Assembly (NCBI RefSeq): GCF_014647515.1
Contig: NZ_BMPI01000004.1
Span: 227,683 to 291,682, forward strand
Reading direction: 5' to 3'
DNA length: 64,000 nt
Source of the DNA: Dactylosporangium sucinum
Lineage (GTDB): Bacteria > Actinomycetota > Actinomycetes > Mycobacteriales > Micromonosporaceae
Shown here: positions 38,130 to 46,476 of the stretch, in pieces
Position numbering within the stretch: position 1 is the stretch's first letter
Layout of the letters: every line of letters starts with the position of its first letter
Program-made: the position numbers and the translations under genes
Notes under the pieces: model-generated
Database searches by the model: none
What the model was told of the DNA's origin: nothing
What the model saw: only the letters and a program-made list of their open reading frames with translations

Positions 38130-39119
38130 TCATGTCGAGACTGCCGCCGGTTGCTGACCTCTGGGTGCGGTTTTCCTGAAAACCGGCTGTGAACCGACTG
38201 CGACGAGCATCGCCAGGAGTACCGGAAACTCCAGATATGCGTGGTACGACGCGAACGCGCTGTACAGCGCCCGACCCGAGGCGTAGTCGATCACGAACAG
38301 CACGGACAGTGCGCCGCCGAGCAGCCCGCCCAGCGCCCAGGCCCGCCAGCCGCGCAGCCACGGCGCCCGGGCCTCGAAGGCCCGGGCGGCGTCCGGCGCG
38401 TGCCTCGGCAGGAACCACACCCAGACGAAGTAGTGCATAGTCTGCAAGAAGGCGAAAACCACCAGGAACCGCGCACCGACCGCCAGACCGGCCTCCGGTG
38501 GCGAGCTGACCGCCATGATGCGCTCAGGCGAGCCGGCGAACGCGGCGACGGTGGTCTCCCGCACGTCGCCGAGCAGGGGATCGGCGAAGCCCAGCATGAT
38601 CAGCAAGGGAACGACCAGCACCCACGCCACCTGGGTCCAGCGGAACCATCGGCGGGCGGACGGGCCCATCGAGGAAGCCCACTCCCACAGGAAGAACAGC
38701 GGCACCACGTTGTGCAGGTGGGCGAGCACGACGAAGTGGTACCCCGGCCAGGCCAGCGACACCGCGGTGGCGAGCGTCAGCACCGCGCCGGCGACACCCA
38801 GCCGCCAGCCGCGCAGCGCGTAGGCGCAGCCCGCGGCCAGCACGGCGTACCCGACCAGGATCTCGGCGTAGCGGGCCGGCTGCCCGATGAACATCGCGGC
38901 GATCCGGCACAGCACGATCGCGCTGATCAGCCCGAGGAGCACGGCCAGGAACCGGCCGTTGAGCACCGGCGCGAACCGGCCGGTGACGTAGCGCAGCTCC
39001 AGCACGTTGTGCAGCACGCCGAACGCGATCAGCCCGAGGACCACGGTCGCCAGCGGGGCCCGCAGCGCGACGGCGAGCGCGGCGCCCGCCGCCGCCACGA
39101 ACAGGAGGCTAGCCTTCAT
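38130..39119 (-). CDS. Polytopic membrane protein, unknown function
   Basis: A 329-residue protein with about nine hydrophobic helices. Conserved-looking polar residues inside the membrane region include LAHLHNVVPLFFLWEW and LQTMHYFVWVWFLPRH, with histidines that could bind a metal or haem. No family recognised with confidence. ATG at 39119 was chosen because translation upstream of it is not protein-like. Its start is only three bases from the start of the divergent gene at 39123, so the two promoters must lie inside the opposite coding regions or be very compact. Confidence 0.65.
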   Translation of the reverse strand: MKASLLFVAAAGAALAVALRAPLATVVLGLIAFGVLHNVLELRYVTGRFAPVLNGRFLAVLLGLISAIVLCRIAAMFIGQPARYAEILVGYAVLAAGCAYALRGWRLGVAGAVLTLATAVSLAWPGYHFVVLAHLHNVVPLFFLWEWASSMGPSARRWFRWTQVAWVLVVPLLIMLGFADPLLGDVRETTVAAFAGSPERIMAVSSPPEAGLAVGARFLVVFAFLQTMHYFVWVWFLPRHAPDAARAFEARAPWLRGWRAWALGGLLGGALSVLFVIDYASGRALYSAFASYHAYLEFPVLLAMLVAVGSQPVFRKTAPRGQQPAAVST

Positions 39120-39122
39120 GCG

Positions 39123-39437
39123 GTGCTCACCGCGCTGCTGCTGACCCTGGCGGTCGAGGTGCCGCTGTACACGGTGGCGCTGGCCGGCACGCGGCTCGCC
39201 GGGTGGCGCCGGGCGGCCGCGCTCGGCCTGGTCGTCAACCTGCTGACCCACCCGGTGCTGTGGTGGTTCCTCGCGCCGCGGCCGTCAGCCGTCCGGTTCT
39301 GGGCGGCCGAGGCGGCGGTGGCCCTGGTCGAGGCCGCGGTGCTGGCCGTCGCCATCCGGCGCGACCGGCTGCTGCTGCTCGTCGTCAGCGTCGGGGCGAA
39401 CGCCTGCTCGGTGCTCACGGGGCTGCTGCTGCTCTAG
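39123..39437 (+). CDS. Small four-helix membrane protein
   Basis: A 104-residue protein, almost wholly hydrophobic, with about three to four helices (LTALLLTLAVEVPLYTVALA, LGLVVNLLTHPVLWWF, AAVALVEAAVLAVAI). Function unknown. GTG at 39123 lies back to back with the 38130-39119 gene; GGAGG at about 39103 is too distant to be convincing, so the mRNA might be near leaderless. The stop overlaps the stop of the convergent 49-residue gene. Confidence 0.55.
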   Translation: MLTALLLTLAVEVPLYTVALAGTRLAGWRRAAALGLVVNLLTHPVLWWFLAPRPSAVRFWAAEAAVALVEAAVLAVAIRRDRLLLLVVSVGANACSVLTGLLLL

Positions 39438-39583
39438 TACTTGCTGTTCTTCGTCCGGCGCAGCAGCCAGACGACCAGCACGACGACGGCGGCGATGACC
39501 GCGATGCACACGAGGGCGACGACGACCGCGGTCCCGGCGAGGAACCCCGGCTCCGGCGCGGCGTCGGCCAGCACAATCTCCAT
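39434..39583 (-). CDS. Small single-pass membrane protein
   Basis: A 49-residue protein with an acidic N terminus and one hydrophobic helix of about 23 residues (AVVVALVCIAVIAAVVVLVV) followed by a basic tail RRTKNSK. Typical topology of a small regulatory membrane protein. No ribosome site is obvious and function is unknown. It ends tail to tail with the gene at 39123. Confidence 0.4.
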   Translation of the reverse strand: MEIVLADAAPEPGFLAGTAVVVALVCIAVIAAVVVLVVWLLRRTKNSKY

Positions 39584-39633
39584 GCCGGGAGTGTGCCGCC
39601 CGGGACCCGAACGGTAAAGGCGCCGGTCCAGCG

Positions 39634-40353
39634 TCAGCGGCTGGTCGTCCGCTGCCGCTGCATCGCCAGGGCCTGCAGGGCCGACGACCGGATGATCAGC
39701 GTCGGGTTGAGCGGCTCGTTGGCCGCGATCGCCTTGGCGTAGGGCCGGTTCTCGGCGGCCCAGCCGTTGTGGAGGTCGTACTCCATGGCCAGCGTGTTGT
39801 TCCGGGCCATCGCATAGTCCAGCAGTACCCCGGGCCCGAGCGACCGCGTCACGATCTCGCCGGCCATGTGCGGGATCGGCGAGAAGAAGAAGGCCATCTT
39901 CTGCACCGGCTGGAAGAGGTCCACGTCGATCAGGTCGAAGATGCCGATCGGCTGGTACATCCCGTGCGTGTCGTGGATGCACAGGCCGGCGCCGAGATCC
40001 GTGCGCCCGGTGTTGTCGATCTCCATGTGCCCGGCCGGCCCGCCCGGCGTGACGATGCCGGCGCCGTCGTTGCCGGCGACGGTGAGGACGCTACCCAGCG
40101 GCGCCGGGTAGTTGTGCGTGGCCACCACCTTCGTGCTCGGCGCCATCGTCCGGTGCCGGGTGGTGAACATCGAGTACGTCTCCTGCCACGTGACCTCCAT
40201 GTGCCGCTCGAGGTAGTGGACGGAGAGCCAGATCGTCGGGGCGCCGCTCGCCGACGTGGCGACCGCGTGGAGGCCGAAGAGCGCGAAGTGGTGGTCGCGC
40301 AGCTGCTCGATCGTGGCCTCGTTCATGTCGATCGTGAGTTTGTGCTGCTCCAC
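39634..40353 (-). CDS. Hypothetical protein
   Basis: A 239-residue soluble protein I do not recognise, with no signal or membrane helix. It looks folded and beta-rich in the middle (SVLTVAGNDGAGIVTPGGPAG) with several histidines (IHDTHGMYQ, PIPHMAGEI). GTG at 40353 has GGAGG five bases upstream, which decides the start over a TTG at 40365. It stands alone between small genes. Confidence 0.65.
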   Translation of the reverse strand: MEQHKLTIDMNEATIEQLRDHHFALFGLHAVATSASGAPTIWLSVHYLERHMEVTWQETYSMFTTRHRTMAPSTKVVATHNYPAPLGSVLTVAGNDGAGIVTPGGPAGHMEIDNTGRTDLGAGLCIHDTHGMYQPIGIFDLIDVDLFQPVQKMAFFFSPIPHMAGEIVTRSLGPGVLLDYAMARNNTLAMEYDLHNGWAAENRPYAKAIAANEPLNPTLIIRSSALQALAMQRQRTTSR

Positions 40354-40481
40354 CGTGACCTCCAAGGTTGTGCCGTCTTGGTGATCAGTGTGGAGCGGAC
40401 CGGTTGCACCTCCGGGGCATTTCGTGAAAATGCCTCAGCAACGCCCGGCGCGGACCCGGCGCCTCAGGAGCGGGCGGCGGA

Positions 40482-40760
40482 TCAAGCGGCGCGCAGCTCG
40501 CGGATCGCCCGCACCACCTTGCTGCCCTCGGCCGGGTACGCGGCCCGGACCCGCGCCAGCGCCCACGCCATGCGCGCGACGGCGGTCTCCGGGTGGTCCC
40601 CGAACTCGCTCGCGACCCGCGCCGCGCAGCCCTGGATGCCGATCCGCCGCAGCATGCCGGCGGTCGCCGTGCGGACCTCCGCGTTGGCCGGGCTCTCCGA
40701 CGACTGCAGCGTCGAGGCGAACAGCGCCTCGGCCCGAACGGCCTCGAACGTGGTAGCCAT
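40482..40760 (-). CDS. Small helical hypothetical protein
   Basis: A 92-residue protein, mostly helical, with a perfect GGAGG ribosome site six bases before the ATG. Contains IGIQGCAARVASEFGDHPETA. No family recognised. The codon pattern fits the genome. 128 bases separate it from the next gene downstream. Confidence 0.6.
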   Translation of the reverse strand: MATTFEAVRAEALFASTLQSSESPANAEVRTATAGMLRRIGIQGCAARVASEFGDHPETAVARMAWALARVRAAYPAEGSKVVRAIRELRAA

Positions 40761-40873
40761 TTCGCACCTCCGTGCGCCCTCTGGCGGAACACCCCATGTG
40801 TTCCTGATGACATTTACGCTAGGAGCGTTCCGCCAGTTCGGGCTCACGGTTTCATGCCACCGTCAGCTTCCTG

Positions 40874-42106
40874 TCACCGACGGTTGAACACCGCGCCGGC
40901 ATCGAGGAACTTGAAGTTGGTCGTCTCCCGCTCGGGGTCGGTCGGGGTCTCCTCGCCGTCGTGCACGACGAGCAGCCCGTTCGGGAAGCCGGGCAGCGGC
41001 GTCGAGACGACCGCGGCACCGTCGCAGTGCTCGGCGCCGTCGATCTTCTTGCCGGCGACGATCGCGAGGTGACCCAGCGGCCGGTTGGTGAGCCGGTCGT
41101 AGGTGTAGAAGGTGCTGTCGCCCTGGCTGGAGACGAGCAGCGTGCCGCTCAGCGGGCCGGTCTGGTAGATCGTGAGGCCCTCGACGTCGGCCGCGATCCG
41201 CCCGCCGAAGCCGGGGTCCGCCGAGTAGTCGACGATGCACTCCTCTTCCTCGGCATCGTACGTGGCCGGGATGCCGAACTCCTTCACCCGCTCCACCGAC
41301 TGCGCCGAGCCGCGGAACTTGCCGCCCCAGACCGGGATGCGCCAGAGGCCGATCTTCTCCTGGGCCAGGTATGCGATCCGGGTCGTCGGGTCGACCACGG
41401 TGCCCTCGACCTGCGGACCGTCGCCGGGGTCGTTGCAGGGCGACCACGTCGTGCGGTTCGGCAGCGTGTAGGTCGACGGGAGCACCAGGGTGTCGACCTT
41501 GCGGTACGACACCTTGTCCCGGCCGACGAGGATCTTGAACAGGCCGACCTCGGGCGTGCTGCGGCGGCTCACCACCGCGTAGATCGTGCCGTCGGCGTCG
41601 CGGAACAGCCCGAGCCCGTAGGCCGTGCGCTGCTCGTTGACCTCGGCCTGGGTGGTGTTGAACGCGAACGGCACGTCGTCGGCGGTGACGTCGACGAGCC
41701 GGCCGCGCTTGGCGTCGACGCGGTAGAAGCGGAGCTGGTCGCGCCCGCGGTCGGTGACCACGACCAGGTCGCCGACCAGGTCGACGTTGTTGAAGCGGCC
41801 CTCGGCGTCGTCCTCGCCGGGCGCCAGCGGGGTGTCGATCGCCTGCCGCTCGCGGCCCTTGAGGTCGTAGACCCGCAGGCCACCGTTCTTGGCCGTGCCG
41901 ATGACCAGGCTCGCGCCGCGGTCCGCCGGGTTGACCCAGATGGCCGGGTCGTCGGCGTTGGCGTCGCCGCCCGCCTCGTCGTCGTAGAGCGCGGGCGTCT
42001 CCACCGTCGCCCGCACCTCCTTGAGGGCCGCCGCGTGCGCGGTGCCCGGGATGATGGTGAGCAGAGTGCCGGCGGCCAGCGCCGTCATGGTCAGCTTCCG
42101 TCGCAT
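40874..42106 (-). CDS. Secreted beta-propeller phytase
   Basis: A 410-residue secreted phosphatase that releases phosphate from phytate. Signal peptide with AAGTLLTIIPGTAHAA. The six-bladed propeller shows family hallmarks: DDPAIWVNPADRGASLVIGTAKNGGLRVYDL near the N terminus (quoted here as DDPAIWVNP and GTAKNGGLRVYDL), GRFNNVD, and the C-terminal QGDSTFYTYDR. Calcium-binding acidic residues are expected in these loops. ATG at 42106 begins the signal; TTG 42115 is in frame. Phosphate-starvation control is likely from family knowledge, but no PHO box was seen. Confidence 0.87.
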   Translation of the reverse strand: MRRKLTMTALAAGTLLTIIPGTAHAAALKEVRATVETPALYDDEAGGDANADDPAIWVNPADRGASLVIGTAKNGGLRVYDLKGRERQAIDTPLAPGEDDAEGRFNNVDLVGDLVVVTDRGRDQLRFYRVDAKRGRLVDVTADDVPFAFNTTQAEVNEQRTAYGLGLFRDADGTIYAVVSRRSTPEVGLFKILVGRDKVSYRKVDTLVLPSTYTLPNRTTWSPCNDPGDGPQVEGTVVDPTTRIAYLAQEKIGLWRIPVWGGKFRGSAQSVERVKEFGIPATYDAEEEECIVDYSADPGFGGRIAADVEGLTIYQTGPLSGTLLVSSQGDSTFYTYDRLTNRPLGHLAIVAGKKIDGAEHCDGAAVVSTPLPGFPNGLLVVHDGEETPTDPERETTNFKFLDAGAVFNRR

Positions 42107-42196
42107 GGCGGTCAACCTAGGAGAGCCGGCCCGCTGCCAGGCGAACGTCAGGTGTACTTCTGTGCGCAGGGCTGACCGCTGTGACAGGGTGGGCCA

Positions 42197-43261
42197 GTGT
42201 CGTTGATCCCCGAGGGCGCCCCGAGCGCGCCGCTACCGCTGCACCGGGCGGCCCGCATCGAGGATGCGATCCACAACGTCATCGAGCGGCGGCTGCGGCG
42301 GCGGGGCTGGACGGTCGCCGTCACCGCGTACACCGGCTACGGCGCGAGCGCCACGCCCGACGAGCCGGGCTGGGTGCGGGTGCTCGGCCGGGTGCTGCTC
42401 GCGCGGGTCGACCCGAAGCCCGGCAAGCGGCTGAAGAAGCTGCGCGGCTGGCGGTCGTTCGCCACGGTGTCGGTCAAGGACGCGCTCGTGCAGATCGAGG
42501 CCGGTGGCAGTACCTGCGAGGTGATGTGCGACCGGGGCGGCTTCGTCGACACCGTGGTCGAGGCCGACCTGGCTCCCGGCTGGGGCACCGTGACCCTGCG
42601 CAGCGGCGACAGCGACCCGGTCGAGGCCCCGGTGCGCATCGTCGACCCGGCCGCGACCTTCGGCATCATCTCCGACATCGACGACACGGTCATGGTCACG
42701 GCGCTGCCCCGGCCGCTGCTCGCCGCCTGGAACACGTTCGTGCTCGACGAGCACGCCCGCAACTCCGTGCCCGGCATGGCGGTGCTCTACGAGCGGCTCG
42801 TCAACGCCAACCCCGGCGCGCCCGTCTTCTACCTGTCGACCGGCGCCTGGAACGTCGCCGCCACGCTGACCCGCTTCCTGTCCCGGCACCTCTACCCGGC
42901 CGGCCCGCTGCTGCTCACCGACTGGGGCCCGCAGCCCGACCGCTTCTTCCGCAGCGGCCAGGCCCACAAGCGCGCGTCGCTGGACCGGCTGGCCCAGGAG
43001 TTCCCGAACATCCGCTGGCTGCTCGTCGGCGACGACGGCCAGCACGACCCGGAGATCTATGCCGAGTTCGTCGCGGAGCACCCGGACAGCGTGGCCGCCG
43101 TCGCGATCCGGCACCTGTCACCGACGCAGGCGGTGCTTGCCGGCGCCTTCCCGAGCCCGTCCGACAGCTCCAAGCGCGTCCCCTCCGACGCCCAGCGCTG
43201 GCTGAACGCCCCCGACGGTGCCGGTCTCTGGCGCCTGCTGCGGGACACGGAGATCTTGTAG
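42197..43261 (+). CDS. App1-family phosphatase domain protein (DUF2183)
   Basis: A 354-residue protein with the HAD-like phosphatidate phosphatase App1 catalytic domain: ISDIDDTVMVT is the DxDxT motif, VFYLSTGAWNVA the second motif and LLVGDDGQHDPEIYAEF the third. In yeast App1 dephosphorylates phosphatidate; actinobacterial substrates are unknown. No signal peptide. GTG at 42197. The last 144 bases overlap the convergent DUF998 gene in antisense. Confidence 0.87.
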   Translation: MSLIPEGAPSAPLPLHRAARIEDAIHNVIERRLRRRGWTVAVTAYTGYGASATPDEPGWVRVLGRVLLARVDPKPGKRLKKLRGWRSFATVSVKDALVQIEAGGSTCEVMCDRGGFVDTVVEADLAPGWGTVTLRSGDSDPVEAPVRIVDPAATFGIISDIDDTVMVTALPRPLLAAWNTFVLDEHARNSVPGMAVLYERLVNANPGAPVFYLSTGAWNVAATLTRFLSRHLYPAGPLLLTDWGPQPDRFFRSGQAHKRASLDRLAQEFPNIRWLLVGDDGQHDPEIYAEFVAEHPDSVAAVAIRHLSPTQAVLAGAFPSPSDSSKRVPSDAQRWLNAPDGAGLWRLLRDTEIL

Positions 43262-43819
43262 CGCCAGCAGGACCAGCAGCGCCGTCTCGGCGGCGAGCAG
43301 GAGGCGCTCGGCCAGCCCGATGAGCACCCGGTCACCGAGGAACGCCGACCAGACCATCGCGATGGCGAACGCCGCGCTCAGCACCACCGCACCCCGGATG
43401 CGGCGGCCGTGCGGCACGCGGGCGGCGAGCAGCCAGCCGGCGATCGGCAGCGCGACGAACGCCGCGACCGACGCGTACCGGTGCACGGCCCCGGCCACGC
43501 TCAGCGTCAGCCCCGGCTCGTCGGTCGGCACCAGCGCGGCCAAGGTCAGCCCGGCCGCCCACACCCCGAACAGCCCGGCCACCCAGCCGCCGACCCGCAC
43601 GCCGGAGCGGCGCAGTGCGGCGAGGAGCACCAGCGACGCGGCCGCCATCACGACCATCGCCGCGTCGGTGACCCCGCCCCGGTCGGAGACGGCGAAGTCG
43701 CTGACCGTCAGCGTCCACGGATCGAGGCCGTCGTTGGGGTCGACGTGCCCGTCGACCACGAGGGCCGCCGCGAGCGCAAAGCCAGAAAGAGCAAGAAACC
43801 GCAGACGTCGTACCGGCAC
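43118..43819 (-). CDS. DUF998-like membrane protein
   Basis: A 233-residue membrane protein with about six helices, matching the DUF998 group (GGVTDAAMVVMAAASLVLLA, AVHRYASVAAFVALPIAGW). Function unknown. The last 48 codons after LQDLRVPQQ are antisense to the App1-like gene and are polar and low in complexity, so the C-terminal tail is probably a readthrough extension that arose by loss of an earlier stop. GTG at 43819. Confidence 0.7.
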   Translation of the reverse strand: MPVRRLRFLALSGFALAAALVVDGHVDPNDGLDPWTLTVSDFAVSDRGGVTDAAMVVMAAASLVLLAALRRSGVRVGGWVAGLFGVWAAGLTLAALVPTDEPGLTLSVAGAVHRYASVAAFVALPIAGWLLAARVPHGRRIRGAVVLSAAFAIAMVWSAFLGDRVLIGLAERLLLAAETALLVLLALQDLRVPQQAPETGTVGGVQPALGVGGDALGAVGRAREGAGKHRLRR

Positions 43820-44191
43820 AGCTCATCCTGGCCCCGCCGGCCCGGCGCGTGGATCAGGGCCGCGCCCCGGATCTTCTGGACCGCCGGTAGGAGGGAACCC
43901 CTACGGCGTCCGGCACCCCCACGGCCAGGACGGTCCAGAACCAGACGCAGGTGACGGACGTTCATGGGTCGACGCCACCACTGTGGGTAACCTTCGGCTC
44001 ATCTGGCCGGCCGTTCGCATCACCCGAACGAGTGATCTGGGTCACTATTGATTGAGTGGAGCAGCCGTTTCATACCGTGCGTCACAGTCCGCACAAACCG
44101 TGCGCTGCGCAAGCGGAATGCGGTAGGTAGGCTGACCGTCGGTCTCGTCCAGGCAGGCACCGCCCCCCGGTGCCGGGCGGGGCTGCCGCCC
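43820..44191. other. Intergenic stretch before the riboswitch
   Basis: About 370 bases without a gene I can support. The promoter of the riboswitch transcript should lie here, probably in the AT-richer part around 44020-44060 (for example ATCTGGGTCACTATTGATTG). Around 44155-44190 is a GC-rich hairpin-prone stretch. Confidence 0.4.
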
Positions 44192-44326
44192 AATCGCCGT
44201 CCGCGGCGAGCCGGGGACCCACCGTAACGTTGGGGTGAATCTACCGTCCCGCACTCCGGGTCGGTGGTAGGGGTCGTTCCGTCCCGAACCCGTCAGCTAA
44301 CTCGGTCGGCGGCCGACGGAAGGAAC
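44192..44326 (+). ncRNA. ydaO-yuaA (cyclic di-AMP) riboswitch
   Basis: The leader matches the class consensus closely: GCCGGGGACCCA at about 44209-44222, then GGGGTGAATC, GGTAGGGGTCGTTCCGTCCC, GAACCCGTCAGCTAACTCGG and a closing GGAAGGAAC just before the start codon. These are the conserved core blocks of ydaO-type riboswitches (compare GGGGACCCA, GGGGUGAAUC, GAAUCCGUCAGCUAAC in Bacillus subtilis). Members bind cyclic di-AMP and usually switch expression off; in actinobacteria they often precede cell-wall hydrolase genes, as here. The 5' edge is approximate. Confidence 0.93.
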
Positions 44327-44336
44327 AACGAAACAG

Positions 44337-45353
44337 ATGTCATCCCGACATCCCTACCGGCGTGTGATCGGCGCCATCCTGGCGACACTGGTGCTCGGGG
44401 GGCTCGCCGCCACGCCCGCCGCCGCCGAGCCGGGCGACACTCCCGGCGACGAGGGTTCCAACCCGACGCTCATCCAGGTGCTCGACGAGACGACCCGCGC
44501 CTGGGTTGAGGCGAAGGAGCGCTTCGACGCCTCGGTGAAGCACCAGGCGGAGCTGACCGCACAGCTGCAGGCCACCGAGGCCCGGCTCGCGGCGCTCAAC
44601 GAGCAGGTGACCGCGATCGCCGTCGCGGCGTACCGCACCGGCCCCCTGTCCACGTTCGCCGTGCTGATGGACTCCGGCGACCCCGACAGCTTCGCCCAGC
44701 GCGCCGGCTCGATCGACGAGCTGGCCCACCACAACGACAACCTGCTGCGCGAGTTCAACCAGCTCAAGAAGAGCCAGAGCGAGCAGAAGGCGGCCCTCGA
44801 CGCCGAGGTGCTGACCCAGCAGCAGCAGGTCGCGACCATGGCCGCCAAGAAGAAGGAGTCGGAGAAGGCGCTCGCCCAGGCCGGTGGCCCGAGCAACGGC
44901 TTCGTCTCCGCCAACCTTCCGCTGGCCGATCCGGTCAAGCGCAACGCCAACGGCTCGCTGCCCAAGGAGTCGTGCAACCAGAACGACCCGACGACCACCG
45001 GCTGCATCACGCCGCGCATGCTGCACGCCATGCAGCAGGCCCAGGCGGCCGGGTTCAAGCGGTTCGTCGCCTGCTACCGCCCGAGCGGTCCCTACGAGCA
45101 CCCGAAGGGCCGCGCCTGCGACTTCTCGGTGCAGGCGAAGTCCGGCTTCGGCGGTGATGCGACCGGCGAGGACAAGGTCTACGGAGCCAACCTGGCGACG
45201 TATTTCGTGAAGAACGCGGATCGCCTCGGCGTCATGTATGTCATCTGGTATCGACAAGTGTGGACACCGGCGGTCGGCTGGCATCACTACAGCGGCGCCG
45301 GCGGTGACCCCTCCAGCGACCACACCAACCACGTGCACCTCTCGATCCTCTGA
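44337..45353 (+). CDS. Secreted coiled-coil protein with C-terminal ARB-07466/peptidase-like domain
   Basis: A 338-residue secreted protein. Signal peptide (IGAILATLVLGGLAATPAAAEP), then a coiled coil of about 150 residues (HQAELTAQLQATEARLAALN...), and a C-terminal domain with HPKGRACDF and SSDHTNHVHLSIL that looks like the D-Ala-D-Ala carboxypeptidase fold with its His/Asp metal ligands. Such proteins act on or bind peptidoglycan outside the cell and resemble RipA/NlpC-type partners. Expression should be controlled by the c-di-AMP riboswitch directly upstream. ATG at 44337, 10 bases after GGAAGGAAC. Confidence 0.82.
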   Translation: MSSRHPYRRVIGAILATLVLGGLAATPAAAEPGDTPGDEGSNPTLIQVLDETTRAWVEAKERFDASVKHQAELTAQLQATEARLAALNEQVTAIAVAAYRTGPLSTFAVLMDSGDPDSFAQRAGSIDELAHHNDNLLREFNQLKKSQSEQKAALDAEVLTQQQQVATMAAKKKESEKALAQAGGPSNGFVSANLPLADPVKRNANGSLPKESCNQNDPTTTGCITPRMLHAMQQAQAAGFKRFVACYRPSGPYEHPKGRACDFSVQAKSGFGGDATGEDKVYGANLATYFVKNADRLGVMYVIWYRQVWTPAVGWHHYSGAGGDPSSDHTNHVHLSIL

Positions 45354-45431
45354 GGGTTGCCCTCACGTTCGCGCGCGGCCGGCCGATAGGGAGACTGTCG
45401 ACCGGCCGCCGCGCGTTGAGGGGACCCAGCA

Positions 45432-46382
45432 GTGAAGTACCGACTCGTGACCCGCAGCGACTTCGACGGGCTCGTGTGCGCCGTTCTCCTGCGTCACCTC
45501 GACCTCATCGGCGACATCGCGTTCGTGCACCCCAAGGACGTGCAGGACGGCGCGGTCGAGGTCGGTCCGGACGACATCCTGACGAACCTGCCCTACGCGC
45601 CCGGCGCCCACCTGGTCTTCGACCACCATCACTCGGAGACGCTGCGGACCGGCGGGCAGGCGACGAACCACGTCATCGACGCCGAGGCGCCGTCGGCGGC
45701 CCGCGTGATCTACGACCACTTCGGCGGCCGGGAGCGGTTCCCCGGCGTCTCGGACGAGCTGATGGAGGCGGTCGACCGGGCCGACTCCGCGCAGTACCGC
45801 ATCGACGAGATCCTCCAGCCGACCGGCTGGACCCTGCTGAACTTCCTCATGGACAGCCGCACCGGCCTCGGCCGCTTCCGGCAGTTCCGCATCTCGAACT
45901 ACCAGCTGATGATGCAGCTCATCGACGCCTGCATCGACCACCGGGACGCCGAGGAGATCCTCGCGCTGCCGGACGTGGCCGAGCGGGCCGAGCTGTTCCG
46001 CGAGCAGCAGGACCTCTTCGTCGACCAGCTGCGCCGGGTGACCCACAGGCACGATGACGTGGTCGTCGTCGATCTCCGGGACGAGGAGATCATCTTCGCC
46101 GGCAACCGGTTCATGGTGTACGCGCTGTTCCCCGAGTCCCGCGTGTCCATCCACGTGATCTGGGGCCGCCAGAAGCTCAACACCGTGTTCGCCGTGGGCA
46201 AGTCGATCCTCGACCGCAGTTCGCCGGCGGACGTCGGGTCGGTGATGCTGCGGTACGGCGGGGGCGGCCACGTCGCCGCGGGCACCTGCCAGGTCCCGCA
46301 CGAGGACGCCGAGCGGGTGCTGGCCGAGATCATCGACCAGGTCGGCGGCGCGGTCCCCGTAGCTCAAGGAAACCGTAAATAA
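45432..46382 (+). CDS. DHH/DHHA1-family phosphoesterase
   Basis: A 316-residue phosphoesterase. N-terminal motifs SDFDG and FDHHHSET are the DHH metal centre; the C-terminal DHHA1 domain has RYGGGGHVAAGTC. This family includes NrnA-type oligoribonucleases, cyclic di-AMP phosphodiesterases and exopolyphosphatase-like proteins. Substrate here is unknown, but the gene starts 78 bases after a cyclic di-AMP riboswitch-controlled gene, so a link to c-di-AMP turnover is worth testing. ATG or GTG start near 45432 follows GAGGGGACCC. Confidence 0.85.
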   Translation: MKYRLVTRSDFDGLVCAVLLRHLDLIGDIAFVHPKDVQDGAVEVGPDDILTNLPYAPGAHLVFDHHHSETLRTGGQATNHVIDAEAPSAARVIYDHFGGRERFPGVSDELMEAVDRADSAQYRIDEILQPTGWTLLNFLMDSRTGLGRFRQFRISNYQLMMQLIDACIDHRDAEEILALPDVAERAELFREQQDLFVDQLRRVTHRHDDVVVVDLRDEEIIFAGNRFMVYALFPESRVSIHVIWGRQKLNTVFAVGKSILDRSSPADVGSVMLRYGGGGHVAAGTCQVPHEDAERVLAEIIDQVGGAVPVAQGNRK

Positions 46383-46476
46383 CCTTCATAAAACGATGAC
46401 GTTCGCTCCACGCGGGCGCCCGGGCTGGTCGGATGGGTTCCGGTCCTGGGAGTTTGTTGCGAAGGAGTGATCGAAG

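Noticed and set aside
43708..43965. Minus-strand frame upstream of the DUF998 gene
   Set aside because: It overlaps the DUF998 start in another frame, is Arg-rich and shows no domain; most likely a shadow.
44045..44254. Minus-strand 69-codon frame ending in a CxxC-containing tail
   Set aside because: Its start lies inside the riboswitch on the opposite strand and no ribosome site was seen. The tail RTVCADCDARYE looks protein-like, but not enough to call a gene.
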